The notes: a model not told the origin generated them from the sequence alone. 45,180 bases of DNA from Candidatus Yanofskyibacteriota bacterium (GCA_903897805.1 CAIUCV010000016.1:1-45180), one strand, 5' to 3'; positions 31,485 through 43,612 are shown, counted from the stretch's first letter. A program made the numbers and translations.

Positions 31485-31745
31485 ATGAAATTAGTTATTA
31501 CTTTAAACCAAAGCGGGCTTCGATTGGAAATCCGCCAAAAGGGGCGGGTTATTGACTCTGAAACCTTTTCATACTATCATGATATTAGCGAGAAGTTGAT
31601 AACTTCTCTTGACAAGTTGCTAAAAAGGAATAATATTGACGCAACTGCTCTTAATTTGTTTAAAATACGAGGAAATACTGGCAAAAACAGCACTTCGTAT
31701 AAAATAGCGGCTGCGTTCGTTGAAGGGCTACGAATTAGAGCTTAG
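31485..31745 (+). CDS. Hypothetical protein, 86 aa, TsaB N-domain-like
   Basis: GGTGGAG lies 10 nt before the ATG. The chain reads KLVITLNQSGLRLEIRQKG, SEKLITSLDKLLKRNNID, then IRGNTGKNSTSYKIAAAFVEGLRI. The order beta strands-helix-G-x-G-x-S/T-x-S/T-x-A-x-GLR recalls the N-terminal domain of TsaB-type ASKHA proteins, but the family GPGSFTGLR loop is changed and the second domain is absent. This is a remote resemblance by eye. A terminator lies between it and rpoB. Confidence 0.6.
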   Translation: MKLVITLNQSGLRLEIRQKGRVIDSETFSYYHDISEKLITSLDKLLKRNNIDATALNLFKIRGNTGKNSTSYKIAAAFVEGLRIRA

Positions 31746-31839
31746 TTTTTCTACCCGAGTTTCGTTTTCCATAATTCGCGTAGGCAAATTAAATTTGTTG
31801 CCCGATATCTCGCAAAAATAAAAGCGTAAATTTTAACTT

Positions 31840-31869
31840 CCCCGCGACGGCGGGGCTGGGTGTTTTTTT
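31840..31869 (+). terminator. Terminator/attenuator in the rpoB leader region
   Basis: CCCCGC-GACG-GCGGGG, a short GC stem, then a spacer and eight T. It ends transcription from the 31485 gene upstream of rpoB, or attenuates readthrough into rpoBC. The rest of 31746-31947 has no ORF; a TATTAT at 31925 could be the rpoB -10. Confidence 0.7.
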
Positions 31870-31947
31870 GCTTGCCATCAAAGCAAATGGATCAATAAAG
31901 GCGTCTCCGCTTTTTCGCTTTCGCTATTATTTTCACTCATCTAACTG

Positions 31948-34900
31948 ATGCGTAAAATACTTTCCAAATACGAACCGGACAAAATTGAAGCGCCTAATTT
32001 GGTGCAGGTTCAGCTTGACTCATATCAGTGGTTTCTTGATGTTGGTTTAAAAGAACTGTTAAACGATGTTTCGCCGATTGAGGACTGGACAGGCAAAGAA
32101 GTGGAATTGAGATTTTTGGACTTCAAACTGGAAGAACCGAAATACAACGAGAGGACTGCCAGAGAAAAGAATATAACCTATGAGGCGCCGTTGCGAGTCA
32201 AAATATCGCTGACGAATAAAAAAACTGGGAGAACCCAAGAGCAGGAAATTTATCTCGCCGATTTCCCCTTGATAACACCGAGGGGCACTTTTGTCATTAA
32301 TGGGGTTGAGCGAGTTGTGATTTCTCAACTCATCCGCAGCCCTGGCGCATTCTTTTCATTATCCCGTTCCAGCCGTTACAAACGGCTTTTTGGTGCCAAA
32401 ATTATCCCCTCCCGCGGGGCTTGGCTGGAATTTGAAACGGAATCAAGCGGCGTTATTTCCGTCAGAATTGATCGCAAAAGAAAAATCCCCGCAACTTCAA
32501 TTCTGCGCGCGTTCGGCATAGGAAAAGATGAGGATATTAAAAAATTGTTTGCCGACGTAGATAACAACCCCGAGATGCAGTATATCGTTTCGACGATAGT
32601 TGCCGATGCGGCTTCATCGGAAGAAGAAGGCCTGATTGAAATGTACAAGCGAATACGCCCCGGCGACCCGGCGACGGTTGATAACGCGCGACAGATGATA
32701 AACAATATGTTCTTCAACTTTTCCCGATATGATCTCTCGCGTGTCGGACGCCATCGCACAAACCAGCGTTTCCAGAGGGATTATCCTTTGGACGAAAAGA
32801 ACCGCACCTTGAAAGTAGAAGATATTATTGATGTGCTAAAAGAAATAATCCGCTTAAACAACAATCCCGAAGCACAACCGGATAATATTGACCACTTGGG
32901 CAACAGGCGGGTAAAAACGCTGGGGGAATTGCTTCAAGACAAATTAAGATTATCCTTCACCAGAATGGAACGTATCGTCAAAGACCGCATGAGCACGTCG
33001 GATCTGGAAACCGTGATTCCGGCGCAGCTTATCAACTCACGCCCGTTTGTCGCCGCAGTTAAAGAGTTTTTCTCATCGGGCCAGCTTTCCCAGTTCATGG
33101 ACCAGGTTAATCCGCTGGCCGAACTTGAGCACAAGCGGAGATTGTCGGCCTTGGGCCCCGGCGGCCTTACCCGGGAAAGAGCGAGTTTTGAAGTTCGCGA
33201 CGTTCACCCTTCTCATTACGGAAGGATCTGTCCAATTCAAACTCCCGAAGGCCCAAATATCGGGCTTGTGGGCCACTTGTCTTTGTACGCTAAGGTCTCG
33301 CCTCTCGGTTTTATTCTCTCCCCCTACCGCAAAGTAGTTAACGGGCGGGTTACCGACGAAATTGACTATTTGGACGCCACCGAGGAGGAACGATATGTCA
33401 TTGCCCACGCCGGCGCTAAACTTGACGAGAAAGGCGGGTTTGCGGAGATGAAAATCCCCTCCCGGGTTCACGGCGAACTCGGTTTGGCAAAACCGGATGA
33501 AATTAACTATGTTGATGTTTCTCCGAAGCAGCCGTTTTCCGTAGCTACATCCCTAATCCCATTCCTTGAAAACGACGATGCCAACCGCGCCCTGATGGGT
33601 TCTAACATGCAGCGCCAAGCCGTCCCGATTATAACTCCTGAAGCTCCAATTGTAGGCACCGGGTTGGAAGAGAAAGTCGCGCGCGATTCCGGTATGATGG
33701 TCATCGCCACCGATTCAGGGACAGTTAAAAAAGTTGATAGTTCTCAGATAATCATTGAGGACGCCAAGGGCGACGAAAAAAAGTACGACTTGCTTAAATT
33801 TGTAAAATCAAACAGTTTCACCGCTATCAATCAGAGACCGATCGTAAAACCCGGCCAAAAGGTAAAGAGGGGGGAAGTATTAGCCGACGGTCCCGCTACT
33901 TGCGAAGGCGAATTGTCGTTGGGAAGAAATCTTGTCGTGGCTTTTATGTCCTTTGAGGGGGCCAATTTTGAAGACGCGGTTGTTTTGTCAGAAAAATTAG
34001 TCAAAGAGGATTTATTCACCTCCATACATATAGAAGATTATTCGATTGACGTCAGGGAAACGAAACTCGGCCCGGAAATTACAACCTATGACATCCCCAA
34101 CCGCTCTGAAGAAAAACTGAAAGACTTGGACCCGGACGGCATTGTGAGGATAGGAGCTGAAGTTCGCTCACAAGATATTCTTGTGGGAAAAATTTCACCA
34201 AAAGGCGAGATTGACTTAACCGCCGAGGAAAGACTGCTCCGGGCAATATTCGGCGATAAATCACTGGATGTTAAAGATACTTCTCTGACGCTGGATTACG
34301 GCAAAATAGGACGGGTTGTCGGCATTCGGATATTCTCGCGAGAACAGGGCGACAAGCTCCCAGCCGGCGTTATTAAAACAATCCAAGTATCGGTCGCTCA
34401 AATGAGAAAAGTGCAAGTGGGCGACAAACTGGCGGGAAGGCACGGAAATAAAGGTGTTATTTCCACTATTCTGCCAGAAGAAGATATGCCGTTCCTGCCG
34501 GACGGACGGCCGGTTGATATGATCCTGAGTCCGTTAGGCATCATTTCCCGTATGAATATCGGGCAGGTGTTGGAAACTCATCTTGGCTGGGCGGTATCAA
34601 AGCTTGGTTATCGCGTGGCTGTCCCGTCCATGGCTGGCGCTACCGAGGGAATGATTAAAGAAGAACTGCGCAAGGCAGGATTGCCGGAAGATGGAAAAAT
34701 ATACGTCTATGACGGCAGAACCGGCGAGAGGCTCCACCAGAAAACCACGGTAGGCGTGATTTATTTCATGAAATTGATGCACATGGTTGAAGACAAGATC
34801 CACATGCGCTCCATCGGCCCTTATTCCTTGATTACCCAGCAGCCGCTGGGTGGCAAGGCCCAGTTTGGCGGCCAAAGGTTTGGCGAAATGGAAGTTTGGG

Positions 34901-35100
34901 CTTTAGAGGGTTACGGCGCCGCGTATACTTTGCAAGAAATGCTGACGATTAAATCAGATGATGTTCAGGGCAGGGCTAAAACTTACGAATCAATAGTTGA
35001 GGGCGAAGAAATAAGAGCGCCGCATTTGCCGGAGTCATTTAAAGTACTGCTCTCCGAGATAAAAGGATTGTGTCTTAATATAGAACTAAAGGAACTTTAA
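31948..35100 (+). CDS. rpoB: RNA polymerase beta subunit
   Basis: Catalytic large subunit. The start ([29 protein letters not shown]) matches the family. The rifampicin-pocket region reads [30 protein letters not shown], with Val where E. coli has Asn518 but with D516, H526 and S531 equivalents kept. EGPNIGL, the [13 protein letters not shown] catalytic-cleft motif, and the C-terminal [20 protein letters not shown] are present. 1050 aa, short relative to E. coli because lineage-specific insertions are absent. 4 nt before rpoC. Confidence 0.98.
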   Translation: MRKILSKYEPDKIEAPNLVQVQLDSYQWFLDVGLKELLNDVSPIEDWTGKEVELRFLDFKLEEPKYNERTAREKNITYEAPLRVKISLTNKKTGRTQEQEIYLADFPLITPRGTFVINGVERVVISQLIRSPGAFFSLSRSSRYKRLFGAKIIPSRGAWLEFETESSGVISVRIDRKRKIPATSILRAFGIGKDEDIKKLFADVDNNPEMQYIVSTIVADAASSEEEGLIEMYKRIRPGDPATVDNARQMINNMFFNFSRYDLSRVGRHRTNQRFQRDYPLDEKNRTLKVEDIIDVLKEIIRLNNNPEAQPDNIDHLGNRRVKTLGELLQDKLRLSFTRMERIVKDRMSTSDLETVIPAQLINSRPFVAAVKEFFSSGQLSQFMDQVNPLAELEHKRRLSALGPGGLTRERASFEVRDVHPSHYGRICPIQTPEGPNIGLVGHLSLYAKVSPLGFILSPYRKVVNGRVTDEIDYLDATEEERYVIAHAGAKLDEKGGFAEMKIPSRVHGELGLAKPDEINYVDVSPKQPFSVATSLIPFLENDDANRALMGSNMQRQAVPIITPEAPIVGTGLEEKVARDSGMMVIATDSGTVKKVDSSQIIIEDAKGDEKKYDLLKFVKSNSFTAINQRPIVKPGQKVKRGEVLADGPATCEGELSLGRNLVVAFMSFEGANFEDAVVLSEKLVKEDLFTSIHIEDYSIDVRETKLGPEITTYDIPNRSEEKLKDLDPDGIVRIGAEVRSQDILVGKISPKGEIDLTAEERLLRAIFGDKSLDVKDTSLTLDYGKIGRVVGIRIFSREQGDKLPAGVIKTIQVSVAQMRKVQVGDKLAGRHGNKGVISTILPEEDMPFLPDGRPVDMILSPLGIISRMNIGQVLETHLGWAVSKLGYRVAVPSMAGATEGMIKEELRKAGLPEDGKIYVYDGRTGERLHQKTTVGVIYFMKLMHMVEDKIHMRSIGPYSLITQQPLGGKAQFGGQRFGEMEVWALEGYGAAYTLQEMLTIKSDDVQGRAKTYESIVEGEEIRAPHLPESFKVLLSEIKGLCLNIELKEL

Positions 35101-35104
35101 TCAA

Positions 35105-38701
<3,597 letters not shown>

Positions 38702-38708
38702 GCGCTTC

Positions 38709-38948
38709 GCCAATCCCTCTCCCTCAATATTGATCCAGAATCTGACAAATGGGATAGCTCGTAACGCGGAATCCTTCGGAGCTTTCCCTCAACCACAACC
38801 CCGAGTCAATTGACTCGGGGTTGTCCCTTTCAGGGCTTCGGGTCTGCGGGACTCCGCTTTCCGCTACTCGCTATTCACCTCTGCCGAAGGCAGAGGATAC
38901 CCATTTGTTACCAGATTCTTCCTCGATAATTTCGGGAGGGGGATTGGC
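38709..38948. repeat. Long imperfect inverted repeat downstream of rpoC (LIR1)
   Basis: The left arm starts GCCAATCCCTCTCCC and includes CCAGAATCTGACAAATGGG; the right arm has CCCATTTGTTACCAGATTCTT and ends GGGAGGGGGATTGGC. Between them ATAGC/GCTAT and GCGG/CCGC segments also pair. A perfect 28-nt palindrome (38796-38823, centre CAATTG) and a CCTCTGCC-GAA-GGCAGAGG hairpin are nested inside. No ORF. Confidence 0.8.
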
Positions 38949-38970
38949 TCGCTCTGGATTTTTGTTTTCC

Positions 38971-39000
38971 TTAAACAAAAAGGAGCTTTTTCAGGGCTCC
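38971..39000 (-). terminator. Terminator of the swivel-domain gene
   Basis: Minus strand GGAGC-CCTGAAAAA-GCTCC followed by TTTTTGTTT, directly after the stop. Confidence 0.8.
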
Positions 39001-39001
39001 A

Positions 39002-39415
39002 TTAGACTGTGGCAATCGTGGCTTTGAGGTCGTCAATGCTTATGCTTATTTGGATGGTTGATCCATCCTTCAAAAGCTTTGTGGCGTCCGTCACTCCCAC
39101 GACAACTACCTTATTATATTGACGCTCTTTCTTCATGGCCCACATTACTTGCTCGCGCAGTAGAATAGAGCCGTGGCCCAAAATCCCCCCCGTTTCAGTG
39201 ATTATTCCAAGGCATCCCTGTTCCATCAAAGCTACATCATCGTATTCCGCTTTATCGCAGACAATAATCCAGCCTGACTCGCTCCTTCTCCAGCGATGAA
39301 TAAACTGTGAGTACTCTTCGTACGGGCTGCCGCTAGGTGGCCGAATCGCTGCTTTTACCGTAAAAACAGAAGGTGCGTCCTTGCCCAATCCGGCAATTGA
39401 ACCAACCAGCTCCAT
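39002..39415 (-). CDS. Stand-alone PEP-utiliser mobile (phosphohistidine swivel) domain protein, 137 aa
   Basis: Residues ~58-137 match the swivelling domain found in PPDK, PEP synthase and PTS enzyme I: CLGIITETGGILGHGSILLRE corresponds to the GIVTxxGGxTSHAAIVAR block with its phosphorylatable His retained, and VVVVGVTDATKLLKDGSTIQISI to the following PAVVG...LLKDGxxVxVD strand. The N-terminal ~55 residues contain FIHRWRRSESGWIIV. No ATP-grasp or TIM-barrel partner domain is present in the protein or beside it. GGAGG precedes the ATG and it has its own promoter and terminator, with long inverted repeats on both sides. Confidence 0.7.
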   Translation of the reverse strand: MELVGSIAGLGKDAPSVFTVKAAIRPPSGSPYEEYSQFIHRWRRSESGWIIVCDKAEYDDVALMEQGCLGIITETGGILGHGSILLREQVMWAMKKERQYNKVVVVGVTDATKLLKDGSTIQISISIDDLKATIATV

Positions 39416-39432
39416 AATTTGCCTCCGTTTTT

Positions 39433-39461
39433 ATGATAACACGCCTCCTAACAAAATGCAA
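39433..39461 (-). promoter_or_regulatory. Promoter of the swivel-domain gene
   Basis: TTGCAT, 17-nt spacer, TATCAT on the minus strand. The -35 directly abuts the outer end of the second long inverted repeat. Confidence 0.6.
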
Positions 39462-39680
39462 GGGGCAGGCAAGCCGCGACCCCTCCCTAATTTTTCTCTA
39501 TTATCTGCCGACTAGCAAATTGACGAGTTGAGCGTCATTGTTCAGCTGCAATTTGCGGGTCGCGAAGCAGGAATGGATAACCGCAAATTGCTAGGAACAA
39601 TAGCTCAACGAGGAAAATTTGCAGGAAGGCATGATACGGAGAGAAAAATTGGGAGGGGTCGCGGTAATTTGTATTGCCCC
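39462..39680. repeat. Long imperfect inverted repeat upstream of rodA (LIR2)
   Basis: The left arm runs GGGGCA...CCGCGACCCCTCCC, AATTTTTCTCT, GCAAATT, GTTGAGC, ATTGTTC, GCAATTTGCGG; the right arm carries the reverse complements CCGCAAATTGC, GAACAAT, GCTCAAC, AATTTGC, AGAGAAAAATT, GGGAGGGGTCGCGG and TGCCCC in the mirrored order. Centre near 39571. The element fills the divergent spacer between the swivel gene and rodA. Confidence 0.85.
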
Positions 39681-39703
39681 AAAATCTGTTATAAAATCCC
39701 AGC

Positions 39704-40792
39704 ATGCCTTTCCCCTCTTTTTTCAGAAAATTTGACTGGGTTCTGCTGGGAATTATCGTGGCCATTGTTGTTTTAGGTATTGCCACTTTTTGGGGCATCG
39801 GGGCAAAGTCCCACGATTTTGTACAACGGCAAATAATATTTCTGGCTATCGGGATAATAATTATGATCGCCGTCTCATTTTTTGACTATCGCATTTTCAA
39901 AAATTTCTCTTCCGCCTCAATCACCATATACCTGATAACAATCGTCTTGCTCTCTCTCGCCCTGGCATCAAAAGAGATCAGAGGCGTAAGTTCCTGGATA
40001 ATCTTTAAAAACCTTACATTGGAACCGTCGGAGCTTGCCAAACTGGCGGTGCTCATATTGCTTGCGAAATATTTTTCCCAAAAACATGTGGAAATTTATC
40101 ACGCTCCCCATATTTTGGCATCGGGTTTTTATGCTCTGATCCCGGCAGTGCTGACTTTCCTGCAACCGGCGCTGGGTTCAACTATAATATTCATCGTCTT
40201 GTGGATAGCCATGCTGCTGCTTGCCGGAATCAAACGCAAACACCTGCTGATTATTTTGATGGCGGGTTTGGTGCTTAGCTCTCTTGCCTGGTTTTTTGCG
40301 CTTAAACCGTATCAAAAAGACCGTATTGTTTCATTTATCAATCCCTACCTTGACCCGCGCGGGAGCGGTTATAATACCTTGCAGTCAAGAATCACTTTTG
40401 GCTCCGGCCAGCTGGCGGGAACCGTTTTAGATAAACAGAGGGCCTCTTCTCCAGTGCTCGTGCCAGAGCCGTATAACGATTTTGCTTTCTCCACTTTTGC
40501 AAGAAAGTTCGGCTTCGCAGGAGTAATGGTTTTGTTTTCTTTGCTTTTGGCGCTTATGTTCCGCATCGGTTCCATTGCGGCGAGAACGGATAATAATTTC
40601 GCCAAACTTTTTTCGCTTGGCTTTCTGGTTATAATTTTCGCTCACATTTTTATCAACGCGGGCATGAATTTGGGGATACTGCCTATTACCGGAATCCCCT
40701 TCTCATTCCTAAGTTATGGCGGGAGTCATTTGACGATGCTGATGGTAGGCTTGGGCATCGTGCAGAGCATAAAATTACACAGCCGAGGTTAA
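39704..40792 (+). CDS. SEDS-family peptidoglycan polymerase (RodA/FtsW family)
   Basis: About ten membrane helices in 362 aa. Family motifs are SSWIIFKNLTLEPSELAKLA, FLQPALGS, DPRGSGYNTLQSRITFGSGQLAG, and the C-terminal NAGMNLGILPITGIPFSFLSYGGSHL. The extracellular loop PEPYNDFAFSTFARKFGF replaces the common PEQHTDFIF. RodA (elongation) is somewhat more likely than FtsW, but the sequence alone does not settle it. TATAAA at 39690 could be its -10, giving an almost leaderless message. No partner PBP lies nearby. Confidence 0.93.
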   Translation: MPFPSFFRKFDWVLLGIIVAIVVLGIATFWGIGAKSHDFVQRQIIFLAIGIIIMIAVSFFDYRIFKNFSSASITIYLITIVLLSLALASKEIRGVSSWIIFKNLTLEPSELAKLAVLILLAKYFSQKHVEIYHAPHILASGFYALIPAVLTFLQPALGSTIIFIVLWIAMLLLAGIKRKHLLIILMAGLVLSSLAWFFALKPYQKDRIVSFINPYLDPRGSGYNTLQSRITFGSGQLAGTVLDKQRASSPVLVPEPYNDFAFSTFARKFGFAGVMVLFSLLLALMFRIGSIAARTDNNFAKLFSLGFLVIIFAHIFINAGMNLGILPITGIPFSFLSYGGSHLTMLMVGLGIVQSIKLHSRG

Positions 40793-40814
40793 AAATTTCG
40801 TGGGCAATGACGAA

Positions 40815-40843
40815 TTGACTAAATAAACATATTTCACTAGTAT
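40815..40843 (+). promoter_or_regulatory. Promoter of the 40873-41091 gene
   Basis: TTGACT, 17-nt spacer, TAGTAT. Confidence 0.6.
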
Positions 40844-40872
40844 TAAGTTGGTTCTTTGAAGGGGGGGGATTT

Positions 40873-41091
40873 ATGGCTAAGACAGCGATGGAATTCAATA
40901 GAAAAGCCAGCAAAGAGCTAAATCGTCTCGCCAGACAACTCGGAATTGACAAGTGTGAAGTAGTAAGATTGGCAATAACAACGTACAGTTGTATCGTAAG
41001 TGAATTGGCGAAAACAGAAAAAAATCTTGCAATCATAGGAAAAGATGGGAAGGCCGAGAAAATTATTACCGTCCCCGGTTTAAAAAACTAG
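40873..41091 (+). CDS. Small ribbon-helix-helix-like protein, 72 aa
   Basis: A short first strand (AMEFNRKASKELNRLARQLGIDKCEVVRLAITTYSCIVSEL) fits the strand-helix-turn-helix of CopG/MetJ-type DNA-binding proteins, followed by a small beta tail (NLAIIGKDGKAEKIITVPG). It is preceded by an eight-G run acting as ribosome binding site, and has its own promoter and terminator. No toxin gene is adjacent, so it may be a free-standing regulator. Assignment is by pattern only. Confidence 0.65.
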   Translation: MAKTAMEFNRKASKELNRLARQLGIDKCEVVRLAITTYSCIVSELAKTEKNLAIIGKDGKAEKIITVPGLKN

Positions 41092-41113
41092 AAAGAACGT
41101 GCGCAAAATGTGT

Positions 41114-41141
41114 AACCGCCCAACAGCGGTTTTCATTTTTA
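41114..41141 (+). terminator. Terminator of the 40873-41091 gene
   Basis: ACCGC-CCAACA-GCGGT followed by TTTCATTTTT. Confidence 0.8.
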
Positions 41142-41170
41142 AAACTAGAAGCCGAGAACTAGAAACTATT

Positions 41171-41950
41171 TCAATACATCTGCTTGAACCTTTCCTGCCC
41201 GCCATACTGACGCAAAAAGTTTGAATTTTCAAAAACATCCGTATTCGCTTCGGCATCAACGCTAGTCACATTTCCGACAAATGGTACGTACCATGTTACT
41301 TCAAAACCCCGGCTCGTCTTGGCCAGAAAAGTATTAATTTCTGTTTGGCCAATCGCCAAGGGATTATTTCCCGAATCAAACAGAACCACCGAAACATCGA
41401 CTTTATTCAAATCAAAATCTGAATTATTCAAAACTTCGCCCCCGACTTTGCCGAAAGCGCCGGGTTGCAAGATTTGAGTATAAGAAGAGTTCTTAACCAC
41501 CAAATTCACGCCCGTTATCGCCAAGGAGCTAAGCTTCTGCCAATCCGCGCTTTTGATGGCAAAATCGGCGTGGTCGATTCGCTCCTGAAATTTCAGCGGC
41601 GAATCAATTACGTATTTTGTCTGCCCGGGGAGGATATAAAAGCTGCCGACCTTTTGGGAAATCTTTGCCCCGCTCGCATTGAAAAATGAGATTTCGTACT
41701 CAACGTCGGGAGAACCGTAGTCGGTATTTGAATTAGTAATTTTTGCCAAAAAATCATAGTCATTACTCTCAACATTTGACAGCCAGTGGTCAACAACTTG
41801 TATAGGCGCGAGATTTATTGTCGGATTGGGAGTTGGCGTGGGCGATGGCGAGCGGACTCCTCTATAAATCAAAAAGCCAAGTCCGCCGACAATCAGAAAA
41901 AAAATGACGGCGGCAAGCATTTGCTTTCTTTTTCTCTGTCCTTCTTCCAT
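41171..41950 (-). CDS. N-terminally anchored extracytoplasmic protein, 259 aa
   Basis: A basic start (EEGQRKRKQ), one membrane helix (residues ~11-30, AAVIFFLIVGGLGFLIY), a Ser/Thr/Pro linker (SPSPTPTPNPT), then ~210 residues outside the membrane, rich in beta strands with two similar halves (VEYEISFFNASGAKISQKVG and LNKVDVSVVLFDSGNNPLAIGQTE), reminiscent of FxLYD or immunoglobulin-like domains. I start at the ATG at 41950. Function unknown; possibly envelope-associated. A TATAAT lies 7 nt before the ATG, predicting a leaderless transcript. Confidence 0.75.
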   Translation of the reverse strand: MEEGQRKRKQMLAAVIFFLIVGGLGFLIYRGVRSPSPTPTPNPTINLAPIQVVDHWLSNVESNDYDFLAKITNSNTDYGSPDVEYEISFFNASGAKISQKVGSFYILPGQTKYVIDSPLKFQERIDHADFAIKSADWQKLSSLAITGVNLVVKNSSYTQILQPGAFGKVGGEVLNNSDFDLNKVDVSVVLFDSGNNPLAIGQTEINTFLAKTSRGFEVTWYVPFVGNVTSVDAEANTDVFENSNFLRQYGGQERFKQMY

Positions 41951-41957
41951 AAAGATA

Positions 41958-41963
41958 ATTATA
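41958..41963 (-). promoter_or_regulatory. -10 element of the 41171-41950 gene
   Basis: Consensus TATAAT on the minus strand with start expected at about the ATG. The -35 position falls in the T tract of the rRNA terminator, so it is weak. Confidence 0.45.
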
Positions 41964-41979
41964 TCCCGAACAAAGCAAC

Positions 41980-42008
41980 AAAAAAAGCCCAATTAGGAAC
42001 GGGCCTGT
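41980..42008 (-). terminator. Terminator of the rRNA operon
   Basis: Minus strand GCCC-GTTCCTAATT-GGGC followed by seven T, downstream of the 5S copies. Confidence 0.7.
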
Positions 42009-42034
42009 GTTAATGTAATCAAAAAACCATTAAT

Positions 42035-42112
42035 CTGGCGACTACCTACTTTCGCAGACGGCTATGCCGACTACTATCATGGGCCTTGAAGGATTTCACT
42101 TCTGAGTTCGGC
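42035..42112 (-). pseudogene. Degenerate second 5S rRNA copy (3' two-thirds)
   Basis: Minus strand GCCGAACTCAGAAGTGAAAT, GGCCCATGATAGTAGT and GCGAAAGTAGGTAGTCGCCAG correspond to the helix III, loop E/IV and helix I-3' parts of 5S rRNA. The 5' third, including the helix I partner strand, is missing and replaced by a hairpin (42113-42138). It lies between the intact 5S and the terminator. Confidence 0.75.
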
Positions 42113-42138
42113 GTTGGAGACAACTGCTTGTCTCCAAC
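42113..42138. repeat. 11-bp perfect hairpin fused to the degenerate 5S copy
   Basis: GTTGGAGACAA-CTGC-TTGTCTCCAAC takes the place of the 5S 5' third. A second A/T-rich hairpin GGAAAATT...AATTTTCC follows at 42149-42170. Confidence 0.85.
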
Positions 42139-42236
42139 CGGAAATTTAGGAAAATTTTATATAATTTTCCGTCAAGAATTTTCGCATGCCAAATGAGAAA
42201 CCACGGGCATTGATGAAGCAAAATTAAAAGCAGTGA

Positions 42237-42354
42237 ATTGGCGGCGACCTACTTTCGCATCATGCTGTGCACGATACTATCATGGGCCTTGGTGTATTTC
42301 ACTTCTGTGTTCGGAATGGGAACAGGTGGAGCAACACCGGTATAGCCACCAAAT
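42237..42354 (-). rRNA. rrf: 5S ribosomal RNA
   Basis: Complete ~118-nt copy. Helix I pairs GTGATTTGGTGGC with GCCGCCAATTCAC; CACCTGTTCCCATTCCGAAC, CAGAAGTGAAATACACC and GATGCGAAAGTAGGTCGCC are present. Flanking bases extend the stem (TTAAAAGCAGTGA with TCACTGCTTTTAA), a precursor processing stalk. Confidence 0.93.
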
Positions 42355-43063
42355 CACTGCTTTTAACAGTGAGCGGAAAAATATTTTAAGGACTTAATCT
42401 TGTAAGGAATCGACGATCTATTAGTAGCGCTCGGCTCAACGCCTTGCGACGCTTACACCTGCGCCCTATCAACGTGGTAATCTCCCACGGATCTAAGAAG
42501 TCTAATCTTGGGGCCCGTTTCGCGCTTATATGCTTTCAGCGCTTATCGGAACCGAACATAGCTACCCAACGCTGCTTTTGGCAAAACAATTGGTAGACCA
42601 GAGGTTCGTTCATCCCGGTCCTCTCGTACTAGGGACAACCCCCCTCAAACTTCAACGCCCGCACCAGATAAGGACCAACCTGTCTCACGACGGTTTGAAC
42701 CCAGCTCGCGTAGCTTTTTAATTGGCGAACAGCCAAACCCTTGGCAGCTTCTTCACCGCCAGGATAAGCCGAGCCGACATCGAGGTGCCGAACACTGCCG
42801 TCGCTATGGACGCTCGGGCAGTACTAGCCTGTTATCCCCGGAGTAGCTTTTATCTGATGATCTTCCGCGGTCCTACGACCAACGGTCGGTTCACTAAGTC
42901 CTGCTTTCGCACCTGCTCGACACATCCGTCTCGCAGTCAAGCTGGCTTATGCCTTTACACTATCGCTCCGATTTCCATCCGGAGCTAGCCAACCTTAATG
43001 AACGCCTCCGTTACTCTTTAGGAGGCAACAGCCCCAGTTAAACTACCCACCAGGCACTGTCTT

Positions 43064-43137
43064 GACGATACCCTAAAAAAATAAAAAACTCTCTCCACCT
43101 GAAAGATTACTATTTTTTACCCTTTTAGGGTATCGCC
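43064..43137 (-). other. Extended hairpin in 23S rRNA helix 79 region
   Basis: Minus strand GCGATACCCTAAAA pairs with TTTTAGGGTATCGT around an A/T-rich inner stem, replacing the short helix 79 between the L1 stalk and GACAGTGCCTGGTGGG. About 50 nt longer than the E. coli element. Confidence 0.75.
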
Positions 43138-43593
43138 AGTTAGAATTACAAATCTTGAAAATGGGTGTTTCATTGGCGGCTCCACTCCGACCGAAATCGG
43201 GGCTTCAAAGCCTCCCCACTACGCTACGTATCAAGACTCGTAACCCAATACCAAGCTATAGTAAAGCTTCCGGGGTCTTTCCGTCTTGGTGCGGGTAGTC
43301 AGCATCTTTACTGACATTGCATTTTCACCGGGCTATTGGCTGAGACAGTCCCCCAGTCGTTCCGCTATTCATGCGCGTCTGAACTTACCAGACAAGGAAT
43401 TTCGCTACCTTTGGACGATTATAGTTATCGCCGTCGTTCACTGGCGCTTCGGGCGTCAGCAGTACACATTGCTGCATACCACCTCCACCGTTAACGTTCC
43501 AGCACCGGACAAGCGTCACCCTGTATACAGCGCCTTTCGGCTTAGCACAGAGTTGTGTTTTTGATAAACAGTCGCCAGGGGTCGTTAGTTGCA

Positions 43594-43612
43594 GCCCCGC
43601 CATGGGCGGGGC
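43594..43612. repeat. GC palindrome in the 23S helix 63 region
   Basis: GCCCCGCC-ATG-GGCGGGGC at the variable helix 63 site (E. coli ~1720-1740). Confidence 0.6.

Noticed and set aside
38709-39680. Composite transposon or insertion sequence
   Set aside because: The two long inverted repeats are not copies of each other, no transposase is present and no target duplication can be seen.
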